DNA of 41,127 nt, from NCBI RefSeq assembly GCF_026224925.1, contig NZ_JAMFRV010000091.1:1-41127 (forward strand), given 5' to 3'. Both the position numbers and the translations under genes were made by a program. The number at the start of each line of letters is the position of its first letter. Position 1 is the stretch's first letter. Source of the stretch: Pseudomonas sp. GTDB lineage: Bacteria > Pseudomonadota > Gammaproteobacteria > Pseudomonadales > Pseudomonadaceae. The notes beneath the pieces are model-generated. The model saw only the letters and a program-made list of their open reading frames with translations. It made no database searches and was not told where the DNA came from. Shown here piece after piece: positions 24,614 to 33,165 of the stretch.

Positions 24614-24951
24614 GAAGAGTCGCCTGGGCAGCGGATATAGGAAGTGCAGGTTAATAGTTGATTCTAACTAATTCGTCTGCGAAATGTCTGTCAGCCGACG
24701 TTCCGCTGCACTGTCTCGCTATTGTTACACATGTAATAAGCGCGAGACTAAGTTAGTTGTTTTGTTCTTACAGTTGAAGATTGGTTGGCGTAATACGTTA
24801 GAGTTGATACAAAGTGGTACAATAATGTGCAAGATCGAGTGTCGAAAAAATGTTAAAGGTGGGGTTGTATGTTGCGTACAGACTGGTAGTCTGTTTTTGC
24901 CTTCTTGGTTGTTATAAATAACTAAGCATTGTCGGCTGATTATCAAAGACA
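24614..24951. other. AT-richer gap with candidate leader or small RNA
   Basis: This 338-base stretch between the chemoreceptor and the oxygenase is visibly richer in A+T than its neighbours and has no convincing gene. A promoter-like pair (TTGGCG near 24785 and TACAAA 17 bases later) precedes a hairpin with T-run at 24878-24898. This could be a short transcript of about 80 bases or an attenuated leader for the oxygenase gene. Confidence 0.4.
24878..24898 (+). terminator. Intrinsic terminator upstream of the oxygenase gene
   Basis: A 7-bp stem (ACAGACT at 24878-24884 with AGTCTGT at 24888-24894) with a 3-base loop is followed by T residues to 24898. It stands 54 bases before the next start codon, so it could end a small RNA or attenuate the downstream gene. 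Confidence 0.6.
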
Positions 24952-25791
24952 GTGATGATGAATCAAAGGCGCCCTCTTATGCACTACACCTCGTTTACCA
25001 ATGCTCGGATTAAAACCCTTGTCGAATCTATCGATAATGACGGCTATGCCGTGCTGCCCGGTTGGGCTACAAGCGATCAGTTGGCCGAACTTAAGACGTT
25101 CGTACTTGCCACGATAGAATCAGCGGGCAACGGTTACGTCGCCTTGACGGGGAAGGAGTCGATGTCGGATTCGTTTCTCTACGCATTGGGCTCTTCGCCG
25201 GTGTTCATTGATTTGTGCCAACGGATTGTTTCGACGGCCACGGGACGCAGGCCAGTGGAGCAGGGGCTGCATCAGGTGTTGCGTTGCTTGATCGGTGAAG
25301 GTGGGCAACGCGAGTCGCTGATTTTTCACTACGACTCCTATGTGCTGACCACCATCATGCCCGTGTGCATGCCCGAGGAAACCGACCCCGGCGACTTGAT
25401 TATGTTGCGCAGCCATCGTCCGCTGCGTAGTAACTATTTCTTCAACTTGATCGACAAGATGCTCGTCGATAACCGCTGGATGCAGCGTTGGTTGAAACGG
25501 GAGTACGCTGCAGGTTCTGACAAGTTCACTAAGATTCGCATGTTGCCAGGCGATCTTTATTTGTTCTGGGGCTACCGTTCGCTGCACACCAACTTGCCAG
25601 CGGACCCGAACGCGGTGCGTGCTACTGCGGTGTTCCATTACGATAACCTGCACGCAAACAGTACCCTAGCCAGTGGTATCCGGCGTTCGCTGGGCCTCTT
25701 CAAACCACGTCGGCCCGCTCCCGTTCCTGTCCCGGCTCCAGCAACCCCCACACCGCCAGGTTTACAGTTGACGGACAGCCTCAGGGAATGA
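24952..25791 (+). CDS. Putative 2-oxoglutarate/Fe(II) oxygenase of unknown substrate
   Basis: This 279-residue cytosolic protein has the arrangement of phytanoyl-CoA-hydroxylase-like oxygenases. It starts with DGYAVLPGWATSDQLAELK, then the metal ligands His126-x-Asp128 in LIFHYDSYVLTTIMP, a distal His212 in SLHTNLPADPN and Arg223 eleven residues later (AVRATAVFHYDN), as expected for binding 2-oxoglutarate. GDLIMLRSHR and GDLYLFWGYRS are the strands before each half of the site. The C-terminal 35 residues are Pro/Ala-rich (PAPVPVPAPATPTPPG) and probably disordered. Alternative starts at 24955, 24958 and 24979 cannot be excluded. No neighbouring biosynthesis genes point to a substrate. Confidence 0.7.
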   Translation: MMMNQRRPLMHYTSFTNARIKTLVESIDNDGYAVLPGWATSDQLAELKTFVLATIESAGNGYVALTGKESMSDSFLYALGSSPVFIDLCQRIVSTATGRRPVEQGLHQVLRCLIGEGGQRESLIFHYDSYVLTTIMPVCMPEETDPGDLIMLRSHRPLRSNYFFNLIDKMLVDNRWMQRWLKREYAAGSDKFTKIRMLPGDLYLFWGYRSLHTNLPADPNAVRATAVFHYDNLHANSTLASGIRRSLGLFKPRRPAPVPVPAPATPTPPGLQLTDSLRE

Positions 25792-25922
25792 AGGTAGCGC
25801 CGCGGCATGTCTGATAAACCGCGTCGTCTGCTTCCCGAACAAGTTCGGTCCCACCGAATCTCGGCATGCCGCCGGATTCGGGCAATCCTCAAGACCGCGA
25901 AGACCAAACCACTACGTCTTTA

Positions 25923-27311
25923 TTACTTGCTAGCCGTATTGGGTGTAATCAGGCGCAGGCCGCTGGCAATGCTGCCGACAGCGGCGAAGCAGGCGCCGAT
26001 GGTCAGGGCCAGCACTGGGCCGTGTTCGCCGGAAATTCCGTAGCTCAGCGCCACCAACGCCGCACCCGTGGCCTGCCCAATTAGCCGTGCAGTGGCGATG
26101 GTGCCGCTGGCGCCGCTGCTGCGTTCCCGTGGGGCGCTGGTGAGCAGCGCCTTTTGGTTCGGTGCCTGGAAAAAACCGAAACCCAGACCACAGATCACCA
26201 TGCGAATACCGATGTCCCAAGCGTCCGGATTGCTCGGCAATAGGGTCAAGGAAATCATCCCGCCGCACAGCACTGCCAGCCCGATGCTGCCCAACAAGCC
26301 GGGCGGGTAGCGGTCTGACAGGCGCCCGGCGAAGGGCGCAATCAATGCAACCACTACCGACCACGGCGTCATCAAAAATCCAGTCTGTACTGGATCGCGG
26401 CCCAGTACGTTCTCAAAGAAGAACGGCAGCGACACAAACGCTAGGCCTTGGGTTGCAAACGAGCACACGGCTGTCAGCGCGGAGAGGGCGAACAGTGGGC
26501 GCTTGAGCAAATCCAGCGGAAACATCGGTGCTGGATGTTTAGCCTCGCGCCGGATCATTAACGTACCGCCGATAACGCATATGACCATCGCGATCACTAC
26601 GCTGGTCATCGAGCCTAGTTGCGCGGCCTGGCTCAAGGCAAAGATAAGTGCGCCAAAGGCAATTACATTCAAAGTTGCCGTGATTGGATCAAACGGCAAG
26701 CCACTGAGCTTGGTCACCGGCAGCGCGGACCAGGCGAAGTACAAGGCGAACAGTCCAATGGGTAAATTGATTGCAAACAGCCACGGCCAGTGCGCCACTG
26801 ATAACACCAGCGAGGCCACAGTTGGCCCAGCGGCGAATGACACGCCCACCACCAGGGCGTTCATGCCGAACCCTCGGCCCAGGTGCTGCGGGGAGAAGAT
26901 CGAGCTGATCAGCGCAGCGTTGACGCTCATGATCGCGGCGGCGCCCAAGCCTTGAAAGACGCGGGCAATGGTCAGGGTCGGCAATGACCAGGACAACGTA
27001 CACAGCAACGAAGCCACGGTGAACAGCATCAGTCCGCCGAGAAACACTCGGCGATGACCGACAATTCCGCCTAGTGCTGCCAGCGGCAGCAGGGTGGCGA
27101 CTGCGGCCAATTGGTAGGCGTTGATCACCCACACCGAAGCGGCAGGCGAGGCGTTCAGGTCGGCAGCGATGGCGGGCAAAGCGGTGTTGGCGATGGCAGT
27201 GTCGAGGGTCGCCAATCCGATGGACAGCAAAATTGCGACCATTCCACGCAATTCAGGGGACGACAATTTAGTGCTGACGGCTGGGGTTTCCAGCGGGCTA
27301 GGCGAATTCAT
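25923..27311 (-). CDS. DHA2-type major facilitator multidrug exporter
   Basis: This 462-residue inner-membrane transporter starts its first helix with MVAILLSIGLATLDTAIANTALPAIAADL, the D-x-x-I-x-N-x-A-L-P pattern of the DHA2 drug:proton antiporters. Also visible are ARVFQGLGAAAIMSVNAALI (motif C region), VSFAAGPTVASLVL and AHWPWLFAINLPIGL. Length and hydrophobicity fit 12 to 14 helices. I start at ATG 27311; a frame to 27332 exists but has no ribosome-binding site. It is convergent with the oxygenase gene, with 131 bases between stops that contain no gene I can support. Substrate unknown. Confidence 0.9.
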   Translation of the reverse strand: MNSPSPLETPAVSTKLSSPELRGMVAILLSIGLATLDTAIANTALPAIAADLNASPAASVWVINAYQLAAVATLLPLAALGGIVGHRRVFLGGLMLFTVASLLCTLSWSLPTLTIARVFQGLGAAAIMSVNAALISSIFSPQHLGRGFGMNALVVGVSFAAGPTVASLVLSVAHWPWLFAINLPIGLFALYFAWSALPVTKLSGLPFDPITATLNVIAFGALIFALSQAAQLGSMTSVVIAMVICVIGGTLMIRREAKHPAPMFPLDLLKRPLFALSALTAVCSFATQGLAFVSLPFFFENVLGRDPVQTGFLMTPWSVVVALIAPFAGRLSDRYPPGLLGSIGLAVLCGGMISLTLLPSNPDAWDIGIRMVICGLGFGFFQAPNQKALLTSAPRERSSGASGTIATARLIGQATGAALVALSYGISGEHGPVLALTIGACFAAVGSIASGLRLITPNTASK

Positions 27312-27455
27312 TACCGATGAGGCTCCGGGCACATCTGATCAAATCAGGCAGTCAGATTTGCCAGGCTGGCAAACGACTGAAAAGCGAGCATGCCGGTTTA
27401 GGGCCGGACTGCGCAATGGTAGCTTGCTAATGTTTATCGCGTTTGGGCAAGCATT

Positions 27456-27487
27456 GCGGTGCAGCACCTTTATGAGTGCTGCACCGC
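27456..27487 (-). terminator. Hairpin terminator after the HBM chemoreceptor gene
   Basis: A 12-bp perfect stem (GCGGTGCAGCAC at 27456-27467 with 27476-27487) with an 8-base loop lies 14 bases past the chemoreceptor stop on the minus strand. No T-run follows, but stem strength and position make it the likely end of that transcript. Confidence 0.6.
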
Positions 27488-27500
27488 TCTGGCCTGAGGC

Positions 27501-29423
27501 TTACATGCGGAAGCGGCTGACCAGCGTTTGCAATTGATTGCCCAAGCGCGCCAGTTCGACACTGGACGCGGCAGTTTCACCGCTGGCTGCTGCAGTTTGC
27601 TCGGAGGCATCGCGCACATTGACGATACTGCGGCTGATTTCCTCGGCCACCGCACTTTGTTGTTCGGCGGCTGCGGCGATCTGCTGATTCATTGCCTGAA
27701 TATTCGATACAGTTTGGGTGATGCTCTCTAACGAAACACCGGCTTTGCGCGTCAGGGCTACGCTGCTGTCGGTCAGGCTGCGGCTGCTGAGCATGATGCT
27801 CGACACCTGCTGCGTGCCGCTTTGCAAGCCCGCGACCAAGGCCTCGATCTCCTCGGTAGATTTCTGCGTGCGTTGCGCCAGCCCGCGCACTTCGTCAGCA
27901 ACCACCGCAAAGCCGCGACCAGCCTCGCCTGCACGGGCAGCCTCGATGGCCGCGTTGAGGGCCAACAGATTGGTTTGTTCCGCCACGGCCTTGATCACGT
28001 CCATGACTTTGCCGATTTTGTTGCTCTCCAATTGCAGTCCGTTCATGGCTTCGCTGGAGCGAACCACTTCGGCGGCTAGGCGTTCGATCTGCACAATCGC
28101 TTCGCCCACCACCTTGTCGCCTTCACGGGCTTGTATGTCAGCCGCCGAGGCGGCGCTCGAAGCTTGCTCGGCATTACGTGCGACTTCCTGAACCGTGGCC
28201 GACATCTCGTGCATGGCCGTCGCGACCTGGTCGGTCTCGATTTTCTGACTGTTGACCCCGGCACTGGTCTGCTGGGTAGCTGCAGAGAGCGACTCGGCAG
28301 CACCGGCAATTTGTGTGACGCCGTCGCGGATCCCACGGATCAATTCACGCAGGGTGCTGCCCATGCGCTGGATGCCTTGCAGCATCACACCCAATTCGTC
28401 GCGGCGGGTGACGGCCGGGCTGTGCGACAGATCGCCCGCGGCAATGCGCTCGATCACGGCCAGTGTCTGTTGCAGGGGGCGGGTGATCTGGCGGGTAATA
28501 ATGATTGCGGCCAAGATTCCGAGAATCAGCGCCAGCAGAGTGGCGCCGATTTGCAGCTGACGCGACTGAGCGCTGGCGTCATCACGCTTGCTGGTCTGCA
28601 GTTTATACAGCTCGTCGTTCAGGCTCAGAATTGTGATACCCAATTCGCCCAAGGATTTACGCGCGGAAACGATGTCGCCGTAAGCGACTTTAAAGGCCTG
28701 CACCGATGCCTGGTAATTGAGCAGGGCGGTTTCCAGCTGCTTGAGCTTTTCGGCCTGTGTACTGCCGAACATCGCGTTGAGCGGCTTAAGGCCCTCGATG
28801 GCAACTTGAAGCTGGTTCATTGCTTTCTGTTCGGTGTCGGCGGTGACGCTCGCCGTGTAGCCGCGCACTTCATAGCGAACCATGGCCAAATCCTCTTTGG
28901 CTTTGATGATCGCCTGGTACTGCTCGAAGCGACCTTCATCTGTGGGCGCCATTTGCAGCACGGTGGTGAGGATCGAACCGATTAGCTCGGCGCCTTTGAC
29001 CGCGTTAGTACCCATGTCGGCACGCACTGTATTGGCAACGTTGTACGCATTGCGCATTTTTGCCAAAGCGCTTTCGTAGCTGTTGCTGACATCGCTCAAC
29101 TGGCTAAGCAGTTTCAGGTCGTCAGGACTTTTCAGCTCGGCACGAAGTTTTTGCTGTTGACCCTTGTAGCCATCAAGCGCCACTTGCACGGTCTGCCCCA
29201 CGGTGTCGTCACCGTTGGCAATCATGTATTGCAAGCGTGACACCCGCAGGTTAGCTAATTGGTTACTCAGCGCCGCAATACTGCTCATCTTGTCACTGCG
29301 GTCGATTAGCCCATCCAGACTGGTCCAGCCGATAAGGGCTAAGGCCGACGTCAGGATTAATACCAGGCCGAAGCCTAGCGCCAGCTTTAAGTTGACGCTG
29401 ATGTCCGAGAGCCAGCTATTCAT
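27501..29423 (-). CDS. Methyl-accepting chemotaxis protein with HBM sensor domain
   Basis: This 640-residue chemoreceptor begins [20 protein letters not shown], near-identical in pattern to the HBM receptors of Pseudomonas such as McpS and McpQ. The first membrane helix is at about 12-32; the periplasmic part (about 35-285) has the double four-helix-bundle size of HBM domains, which can hold two ligands. Then come a second helix, HAMP ([19 protein letters not shown]) and the signalling tip [21 protein letters not shown] with [13 protein letters not shown]. McpS-type receptors recognise TCA-cycle intermediates, but other HBM receptors sense different compounds, so the ligand is left open. The gene stands alone. 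Confidence 0.94.
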   Translation of the reverse strand: MNSWLSDISVNLKLALGFGLVLILTSALALIGWTSLDGLIDRSDKMSSIAALSNQLANLRVSRLQYMIANGDDTVGQTVQVALDGYKGQQQKLRAELKSPDDLKLLSQLSDVSNSYESALAKMRNAYNVANTVRADMGTNAVKGAELIGSILTTVLQMAPTDEGRFEQYQAIIKAKEDLAMVRYEVRGYTASVTADTEQKAMNQLQVAIEGLKPLNAMFGSTQAEKLKQLETALLNYQASVQAFKVAYGDIVSARKSLGELGITILSLNDELYKLQTSKRDDASAQSRQLQIGATLLALILGILAAIIITRQITRPLQQTLAVIERIAAGDLSHSPAVTRRDELGVMLQGIQRMGSTLRELIRGIRDGVTQIAGAAESLSAATQQTSAGVNSQKIETDQVATAMHEMSATVQEVARNAEQASSAASAADIQAREGDKVVGEAIVQIERLAAEVVRSSEAMNGLQLESNKIGKVMDVIKAVAEQTNLLALNAAIEAARAGEAGRGFAVVADEVRGLAQRTQKSTEEIEALVAGLQSGTQQVSSIMLSSRSLTDSSVALTRKAGVSLESITQTVSNIQAMNQQIAAAAEQQSAVAEEISRSIVNVRDASEQTAAASGETAASSVELARLGNQLQTLVSRFRM

Positions 29424-29785
29424 CGCATTTCTCCAGAGTGTCGATTTTATTATGTTCGCGTGGCTGGGAAATCATGGATCTCGGGCCAATAAACCTGTGC
29501 GCAACAATGCTATCGGCTAGAAAGCGAATAGCTGAATGTCCGTCTGAGGAGAAATTTTATAGGACCGAATTCATTCGCGATGGATCCGCCTGCCTGTTCG
29601 GGATACGTTGGGGACGTCCCAAGGCCAATTTCGTGTCAGTAGCACGCTTGGCAAAGCGTTCCACATCTACCCTCTATATCTGCGTGCACTCTGATTGAAT
29701 CTTCAGGCGGATTCGAAATCAATGTACTCGGGCAGCCAGCACCTTAGCTGCTGGTGACTACCGCGTCTTTCAGATGGAGCGACCT
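29424..29785. other. Gap between chemoreceptor and DUF2188 gene
   Basis: These 362 bases carry no supported gene. A perfect 10-bp palindrome, GGGACGTCCC (29611-29620), and a small stem (CCAGCA at 29736-29741 with TGCTGG at 29749-29754) are the only structures noticed. A CTATCGGC at 29510-29517 resembles the FliA -10 on the minus strand but lacks a matching -35. Confidence 0.4.
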
Positions 29786-30010
29786 ATGGACAATTACCAC
29801 ATCGAAAAAACCGGCACTTTCTGGTCATTGAAAAAACAGGGCGCAGTCCATGCGTCAAAGACCGCGGGCACCAAGGAAGAATTGGTCATCCTAGCCAGTG
29901 AGTTTCTGCGCACCCATACCGCCTCGCTGAAAATTCATAATGAGGACGGGACGATCCAGGAAGAGCGAACGTATCCGCGTAGTGCTGACCCCTCGCAGAC
30001 GCCGGGCTGA
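29786..30010 (+). CDS. DUF2188 family small protein
   Basis: This 74-residue protein is essentially one DUF2188 domain: TFWSLKKQGAVHASKTAGTKEE, a helix LVILASEFLRTHTAS and the closing strand LKIHNEDGTIQEERTYP, matching the family pattern W-V-K-G-A-R-S-x-T-x-E-A and IHxxDGxIxExRTY. The ATG at 29786 follows GGAG at a good distance; an earlier in-frame ATG at 29774 has no such signal. Function unknown; the fold resembles small dsRNA-binding-like alpha/beta domains, but binding is not shown. It is convergent with the FAD monooxygenase gene. Confidence 0.85.
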   Translation: MDNYHIEKTGTFWSLKKQGAVHASKTAGTKEELVILASEFLRTHTASLKIHNEDGTIQEERTYPRSADPSQTPG

Positions 30011-30062
30011 ATAAACTCGCAGGATTTTTGCCGGTAAAAAATAGTGTCGGGGCTTTCCGGCG

Positions 30063-31595
30063 TCAATGCAGCCATCCTTTTCGCGGTTGTATATTGTGTC
30101 CTATGAAGTACTGATCCAGCGTGTCGGGCTGACCTGATGCCTCGGCCAGTGCCACATAGGTGTCTGGCCTCAATAGGTACAGGGCGTTGCGCGCAAATCC
30201 GCAGGCTTCGTGGGCGGGCGTCCACGCAAAAACGTGCAACGGCACACCTTGGTCCGCGCACCATGCGCTTAATGGTTCGCTGGCGACGCCGTACACGTGC
30301 ACCTGCCAACACAGGCGTGACAGCGATTCATAATTGTCGCTGCCAGGCACCCAAGGCAATCGTTCGCCCCCTTGAACCTCACCTGCAGTGCCGGCGCTGA
30401 GTGCCATGCCCCGGTAATTCAAGGTGACTTGCGACACTGTGCGAAAGATAAATTCGCGCACCGCATCAATCGCAATGACCTTTGGAATCAGCAATGGCGC
30501 GATACGCGTGCGCACCAATTTGGCGATGCGACCATCGGCCGTGGCGAAGCTGAACACCCGGTCGGTGGTCGCCACCAATTGCCGGGCAAAGCCGATACGT
30601 TCGGCCTCATACGTGTCCAGTAAACTATCGGTGGCGCGATCTTCCAGCACGGCTGCGAGTTTCCAGGCGAGGTTGATCGCATCGCCAATCCCGGTGTTCA
30701 TGCCCTGACCACCTGCTGGGCTGTGGATATGCGCAGCATCGCCCAGCAAAAAAACCCTTCCCCGGCGGAAATGCTGCGCCACCCGATGGTGCACGCGATA
30801 GGTCGAGAACCAGTTGACCCGACGAATCTCGACCTGGAGGTGCTCAACTGCGCGGCCACTGACGTCTTCGAACGTCAGCGTGTCAGCATGCTCGGCACGT
30901 TCATCGCGCACGGTGCCGATCAGTCTTGCTCGCCCTTCGCCTGCCAACGGGAACACCGCGAGAAAGTCTGCTTCGTCGAGGTCCACGTGCAGTTCGCCAT
31001 TGATCGCGGGGCCGACCGCTTCGACATCGGCCACATAGAACACCTGCTGATAGGTGCCCCCGGGAAACCCGACATCGAGGCTTTTGCGCACGGTGGAACG
31101 GGCGCCATCGCAGCCAGCGAGGTAACGCGCTGCGCACACCTCTTCCTGACCGTCCGGCCCCACCAGATAAGCTGTGACTCCCCCGTCAGCTTCGATAAAA
31201 CGGGTCAGTTCGGTCTGCCGTTCTACCGCAATACCAAACATCCACAATCGCTCGATCAACAGGCGCTCGTGCTGATCCTGAGGAAAGATCTCGAGAAATG
31301 AATAGGGTGTCAGGTCTTTGCCCACGGCCTCGAATGGCACCCTGGCAGCGTGTTCTGCCTTGACCCAAAGGTTGACCGCCGGCACTTTGTGCCCACTGTC
31401 CAAAATGACGTGGGTCAAGTCCAGTTGCCTGTACAGCTCAAGGGTCCGCGCCTGAACGGCCAAAGCTCGCGAAGTGCTGCCCGAGGTCGCCGTTTTATCG
31501 ATGATCCGCACTCTGATGCCGAGCTTGCTGAGCCACAGCGCCAAGACTAGGCCGGTGGGGCCTGCGCCGATGATCAAAACGTCGCAACGCTTCAT
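30063..31595 (-). CDS. FAD-dependent aromatic-ring monooxygenase
   Basis: This 510-residue flavoprotein belongs to the group A hydroxylases (PF01494-like, UbiH/MhpA/TetX relatives). It shows the FAD motif GAGPTG (10-15), the NAD(P)/FAD DG motif LAGCDGARSTVRKSL and the GD motif VFLLGDAAHIHSPAGGQGMN, where GD binds the ribityl chain. The C-terminal domain, about 120 residues, is thioredoxin-like as in phenol and pentachlorophenol hydroxylases, ending with a Tyr-x-x-x-R/L-RPDTYVALAEASG segment. The substrate is not evident. It is divergent from a DHA2 exporter (157 bases between), so modification and export of the same toxic aromatic or antibiotic is a fair guess. Confidence 0.9.
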   Translation of the reverse strand: MKRCDVLIIGAGPTGLVLALWLSKLGIRVRIIDKTATSGSTSRALAVQARTLELYRQLDLTHVILDSGHKVPAVNLWVKAEHAARVPFEAVGKDLTPYSFLEIFPQDQHERLLIERLWMFGIAVERQTELTRFIEADGGVTAYLVGPDGQEEVCAARYLAGCDGARSTVRKSLDVGFPGGTYQQVFYVADVEAVGPAINGELHVDLDEADFLAVFPLAGEGRARLIGTVRDERAEHADTLTFEDVSGRAVEHLQVEIRRVNWFSTYRVHHRVAQHFRRGRVFLLGDAAHIHSPAGGQGMNTGIGDAINLAWKLAAVLEDRATDSLLDTYEAERIGFARQLVATTDRVFSFATADGRIAKLVRTRIAPLLIPKVIAIDAVREFIFRTVSQVTLNYRGMALSAGTAGEVQGGERLPWVPGSDNYESLSRLCWQVHVYGVASEPLSAWCADQGVPLHVFAWTPAHEACGFARNALYLLRPDTYVALAEASGQPDTLDQYFIGHNIQPRKGWLH

Positions 31596-31752
31596 TTTTC
31601 ACTCCTTGTGGCGATCTCGTGAGCCATTAATCGTGGCACAGGTCCGCAGCGGTGTTAGTACGTGGCGACCGAAGGAGATGGACGGTTGCGTCCTCTCAAC
31701 ACGTTAGTATGTATTTCAGATCGACCCAACCGGGCCACTGACAGGCGAACCA
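31596..31752. promoter_or_regulatory. Divergent control region with GTTAGTAYGT repeats
   Basis: The gap between monooxygenase and exporter contains GTTAGTACGT (31654-31663) and GTTAGTATGT (31703-31712), direct repeats 49 bases apart, nine of ten bases identical. They could be paired operator sites for a shared regulator; no regulator gene lies next to the pair. Confidence 0.4.
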
Positions 31753-33165
31753 ATGAACTCCACCCCTCCGGACCTCACCCACGAAGCCCATCAGCCCATG
31801 GACGCCCGCGGCATCCTGACATTGGTGACATGCGTGCTGGCGTCGAGTCTGGCATTCATCGACAGTTCAGTGGTGAATGTCGGCCTGCCCGCCATTGGTC
31901 GAGACATGGGCGGTGGCCATTCCGGGTTGCAGTGGTTGATCGGTGGCTATCTGTTACCGTTGAGTGCTTTGCTGTTGCTCGGCGGGTCGTTGGGCGATCG
32001 CTATGGCCGACGCCGGGTACTGATGGTCGGGATCCTGATTTTTGCCGTAGCGTCAGTGGTGTGCGGATTGGCACCTAATCTGTCGACGTTAATTGGTGCG
32101 CGCTTCACCCAAGGCGTTGGTGCGGCGCTGTTGATGCCCAACAGCCTGGCGATTCTCGGTGCGAGTTTCGAAGGCGAAAAACAGGGGAGGGCTATCGGCA
32201 TCTGGGCGGCAGCGGCTGCCGGGACTGGGGCGGGTGGGCCGATTCTAGGCGGTTGGCTGATCGACACCGTCAGTTGGCGGATGATCTTCTTCATCAATAT
32301 CCCCTTGGCCAGTGCGGCGGTCTATCTGGCATGGAAGTACGTCGAAAAAGACCACCGCGGTGGCGGCAAAATCCCCTTGGACTGGTTAGGCGCGCTGTTA
32401 GCCACCGTTGGTTTGGGCGCAATTACCTGGGCGCTAATTTCAGTCACCGGCCCAGAAGGCTGGTCGCTCGATGGATTTGTCGGCTTACTCGCCGGGTCGG
32501 CGTTGCTGGCGGTATTTTTGTACTGGGAACGGACAAAAGGCCCGACCGCGATGATGCCCTTGGCCCTGTTCGGCTCACCGGGCTTTACCGGGCTGACGCT
32601 GTTGACCTTCCTGTTGTACGGCGCGCTGGGCTGCCTGACGATTCTGTTGCCGTACGTATTGATCGTCGCCAGCGGTTATTCCAGTACCCAGGCCGGGGCC
32701 GCCTTGTTGCCCATTCCGTTGGTGTTGGCCGTGGCGTCTCCTTGGTTGGGAGCGTTAGCGGGGCGCTACGGCACCCAACCATTCTTGATCGTCGGGCCGT
32801 GCATTGTGGGGGCAGGTTTTCTGCTGTTGTTGCGAATGGGAATAGACGTTGTTTATTGGCGCGATGCACTGCCCGCCCTCGGTGTTATTGCCATTGGCCT
32901 GACCTGCGCCGTTGCGCCTTTGACGACCGCTATCTTCGCTTCAGTCGACAAAAGTCACACTGGTTCGGCGTCTGGATTGAACAACGCCATTGCCCGGACT
33001 GGTGGTTTAGTGGCGACTGCGTTACTGGGCCAAGTATTGGCGTATCAAGGCGACGCTCTGACCCGTGCGTTCCATTGGGCGGTGATTCTGTCGGCCGTTG
33101 TGTGCGTGGCAGCGGGCGCGTGTGCGTTGGTGCTTCGACGCGCCTCGACCGCTCAAGGCAAATGA
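31753..33165 (+). CDS. DHA2-type major facilitator exporter, 14-helix class
   Basis: This 470-residue inner-membrane drug:proton antiporter has the first-helix motif FIDSSVVNVGLPAIGRDMG, the loop motif GSLGDRYGRRRVLMVG (G-x-x-x-D-R-x-G-R-R), ARFTQGVGAALLMPNSLAI and a motif C-like AGTGAGGPILGGWLID. Fourteen helices are consistent with its length and the extra central pair. It has no MFP or TolC partner gene nearby, so it probably works alone at the inner membrane. Its end overlaps the DUF2252 gene tail-to-tail by 13 bases. The divergent FAD monooxygenase is the likely functional partner (inference). Confidence 0.92.
   Translation: MNSTPPDLTHEAHQPMDARGILTLVTCVLASSLAFIDSSVVNVGLPAIGRDMGGGHSGLQWLIGGYLLPLSALLLLGGSLGDRYGRRRVLMVGILIFAVASVVCGLAPNLSTLIGARFTQGVGAALLMPNSLAILGASFEGEKQGRAIGIWAAAAAGTGAGGPILGGWLIDTVSWRMIFFINIPLASAAVYLAWKYVEKDHRGGGKIPLDWLGALLATVGLGAITWALISVTGPEGWSLDGFVGLLAGSALLAVFLYWERTKGPTAMMPLALFGSPGFTGLTLLTFLLYGALGCLTILLPYVLIVASGYSSTQAGAALLPIPLVLAVASPWLGALAGRYGTQPFLIVGPCIVGAGFLLLLRMGIDVVYWRDALPALGVIAIGLTCAVAPLTTAIFASVDKSHTGSASGLNNAIARTGGLVATALLGQVLAYQGDALTRAFHWAVILSAVVCVAAGACALVLRRASTAQGK

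Noticed and set aside
25807..26043. Small plus-strand frame starting MSDKPRRLLPEQ
   Set aside because: It runs into the exporter gene on the other strand, and no ribosome-binding site or family similarity supports it.
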